Translations under genes and position numbers: made by a program
Source of the DNA: a bacterium
GTDB taxonomy: Bacteria; Planctomycetota; UBA1135; UBA2386
Direction: 5' to 3'
Assembly: GCA_011051855.1 (NCBI GenBank)
Contig: DRKG01000338.1
Span: forward strand, 1 to 6,293
DNA length: 6,293 nucleotides
Shown here: one piece after another, positions 5,259 to 6,293 of the stretch
Numbering within the stretch: the first letter of the stretch is position 1
Layout: each line of letters opens with the position of its first letter
The notes under the pieces: generated by a model
The model's input: the letters and a program-made list of their open reading frames with translations, nothing else
Database searches by the model: none
What the model was told of the DNA's origin: nothing

Positions 5259-6293
5259 CCACAGAGACGACCCCGACCTACTGGCGCAGCCTCGGCCAGC
5301 TCGAGAACTCGCCCGAGTTCCAGGAAGTGCTGGCGCGTGAGTTCCCGGAGGGCATCACCGAGGCGCCGGACGACGTGTCCCGCCGCGGCTTCCTCGGCGC
5401 CATCGCGGCCTCGGTCGCGCTCGCCGGCATGACCAGTTGCCGCAAGCCGGAGACCCACATCCTGCCGTTCACCAAGCGGCCGGCGGGCTTCAAGCCCGGC
5501 GTCGCACAGTATTACGCCACCACGCTGACGCGCCGCGGCACCGGCATCGGCGTGCTGGTGAAGAGCAACGACGGCCGGCCGACCAAGATCGAAGGCAATC
5601 CGGCCCACCCGAGCAGCCTCGGCGGCACCGACCTGCAACTCCAGGCCGAGCTGCTGCAGCTCTACGACCCGAACCGCAGCACCGCCGCCAAGAACGCCCC
5701 CGCCAAGAACACCCACAGTCGCCAACACGAAGGTGACGCCCACGGCGATCACGCTGGTGGCCACGAAGAGCACCACGTCGACCCTTGGGCCGAGTTCGGC
5801 CTCGGCGACGACTTCACGGCGCCGTTCCTCGAAACGCTGACCGAGGAGCTGGTCGCCAACCAGGGTGCCGGCCTGCACGTGCTGATGCCGCCGACGACCT
5901 CGCCGTCGCTGCTGGCGGCGATCGCGCAGATCAAGAGCGCCACCTACTCGCGGGCACACTTCCACACCTGGACCCCGCTGCATCGCGACAACGAGCTGCA
6001 GGGTGCCGAGATGGCCTTCGGCAAGCCGGTCGAGACCCACCGCGACTACGAACGTGCGGACGTCGTGCTCTCGCTCGACAGCGACTTCCTCGCGACCGAC
6101 GGCAACAACCTCGCCAACGCACGCCAGTGGGGCAAGCGCCGCAGCGCCAAGCGCATCCTGGCTGGCGACGACCCGTCGCGCCTCTACGTCGTCGAGTCGA
6201 TCTTCTCGACCACCGGCACGGCGGCCGACCATCGCTTCCGAGCCAAGAGCGGCGACATCCCGGCGATCGCGTTCGCACTCGCCAAGGCGCTCG
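5255..6293 (+). CDS. actB: ActB, iron-sulfur/molybdopterin-like subunit of Alternative Complex III (3' end outside window)
   Basis: The first 346 residues are present and the frame is open to the window end; full ActB is usually around 1000 aa. The N-terminus shows the family layout: YWRSLGQLENSPEFQEVLAREFPEG spread over residues 9-33, then a Tat signal set about 40 residues in (VSRRGFLGAI, 41-50, twin Arg43-Arg44, followed by AASVALAGM). Cys62 after MTS could be a non-standard lipidation site. A molybdopterin-oxidoreductase-like region follows: PFTKRPAGFKPGVAQYYATT (71-90), GRPTKIEGNPAHPSSLGGTD (107-126) and LQLYDPNRS (134-142). Residues about 143-178 look like an insertion, with seven His between 154 and 174. 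The ACIII B1 domain resembles molybdoenzymes but binds no molybdenum; the iron-sulfur domain lies further downstream, outside the window. The ATG sits in an ATGA overlap with actA and no ribosome binding site is seen, so translation is probably coupled. actC and later subunits are expected beyond the edge. Confidence 0.92.
   Translation, partial: MTTETTPTYWRSLGQLENSPEFQEVLAREFPEGITEAPDDVSRRGFLGAIAASVALAGMTSCRKPETHILPFTKRPAGFKPGVAQYYATTLTRRGTGIGVLVKSNDGRPTKIEGNPAHPSSLGGTDLQLQAELLQLYDPNRSTAAKNAPAKNTHSRQHEGDAHGDHAGGHEEHHVDPWAEFGLGDDFTAPFLETLTEELVANQGAGLHVLMPPTTSPSLLAAIAQIKSATYSRAHFHTWTPLHRDNELQGAEMAFGKPVETHRDYERADVVLSLDSDFLATDGNNLANARQWGKRRSAKRILAGDDPSRLYVVESIFSTTGTAADHRFRAKSGDIPAIAFALAKAL

Noticed and set aside
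4967..6232. Long open frame (421 codons) on the minus strand opposite actA and actB
   Set aside because: The plus strand encodes ActB with clear family motifs and a Tat signal through the whole stretch. The minus-strand product is low-complexity Arg/Gly/Val-rich.
1..6293. Saxitoxin-type biosynthesis, because of the SxtJ-family gene
   Set aside because: SxtJ-like proteins and NodU/CmcH-type carbamoyltransferases are widespread outside toxin clusters, and no polyketide, amidinotransferase or other saxitoxin-type gene is present.
1..6293. CRISPR array, tRNA or rRNA genes
   Set aside because: The only regular repeats are the 18-bp triple and shorter units, with no spacers. I saw no tRNA cloverleaf or rRNA sequence on reading the gene-free stretches.

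Overview
This is a GC-rich bacterial window from a Gram-negative type of organism. The protein sorting signals (Tat signal, signal anchors) and an Alternative Complex III (ACIII) locus fit Planctomycetota, Myxococcota or a related deep phylum. I cannot fix the phylum from the sequence alone; Planctomycetota is my weak preference.

Layout, left to right. (i) 1-490, minus strand: an unrecognised 152-aa protein with a strong ribosome binding site. Its stop codon overlaps the start (TGATG) of another minus-strand gene that leaves the window. (ii) 491-761: a 271-bp gene-free stretch with many short repeats: a palindrome, a 9-bp tandem duplication, two hairpins, and three tandem copies of an 18-bp unit. 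It may be the remnant of a small mobile or REP-like element. (iii) 762-3027, minus strand: a two-gene operon encoding a NodU/CmcH/TobZ-type O-carbamoyltransferase followed 7 nt later by an SxtJ-family membrane protein. (iv) 3134-4291, plus strand, divergent from (iii): a membrane-anchored SGNH/GDSL hydrolase with all its catalytic blocks. (v) 4292-4583: a 292-bp control region with a nested inverted repeat, a 10-bp direct repeat of 22-bp period, and a hairpin over the ribosome binding site of the next gene. (vi) 4584-6293, plus strand: the start of an ACIII (act) operon, with the pentaheme cytochrome ActA (TTG start) overlapping by ATGA the large iron-sulfur/molybdopterin-like subunit ActB, which is cut by the window end.

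How the genes work together. ActA and ActB are the first two subunits of ACIII, a membrane quinol oxidase that passes electrons to periplasmic carriers or cytochrome oxidase in place of the bc1 complex. The carbamoyltransferase, SxtJ-family protein and SGNH hydrolase look like a separate module that decorates a hydroxyl or sugar on a surface polymer or small molecule; the substrate is not visible here. There is no sign that the two modules are functionally linked.

No clear new system is proven in this window. The items most worth a second look are the His-rich insertion in ActB, the repeat cluster at 585-754, the structured region upstream of actA, and the compact divergent decoration module, which lacks the small DUF5989 gene often found beside it.
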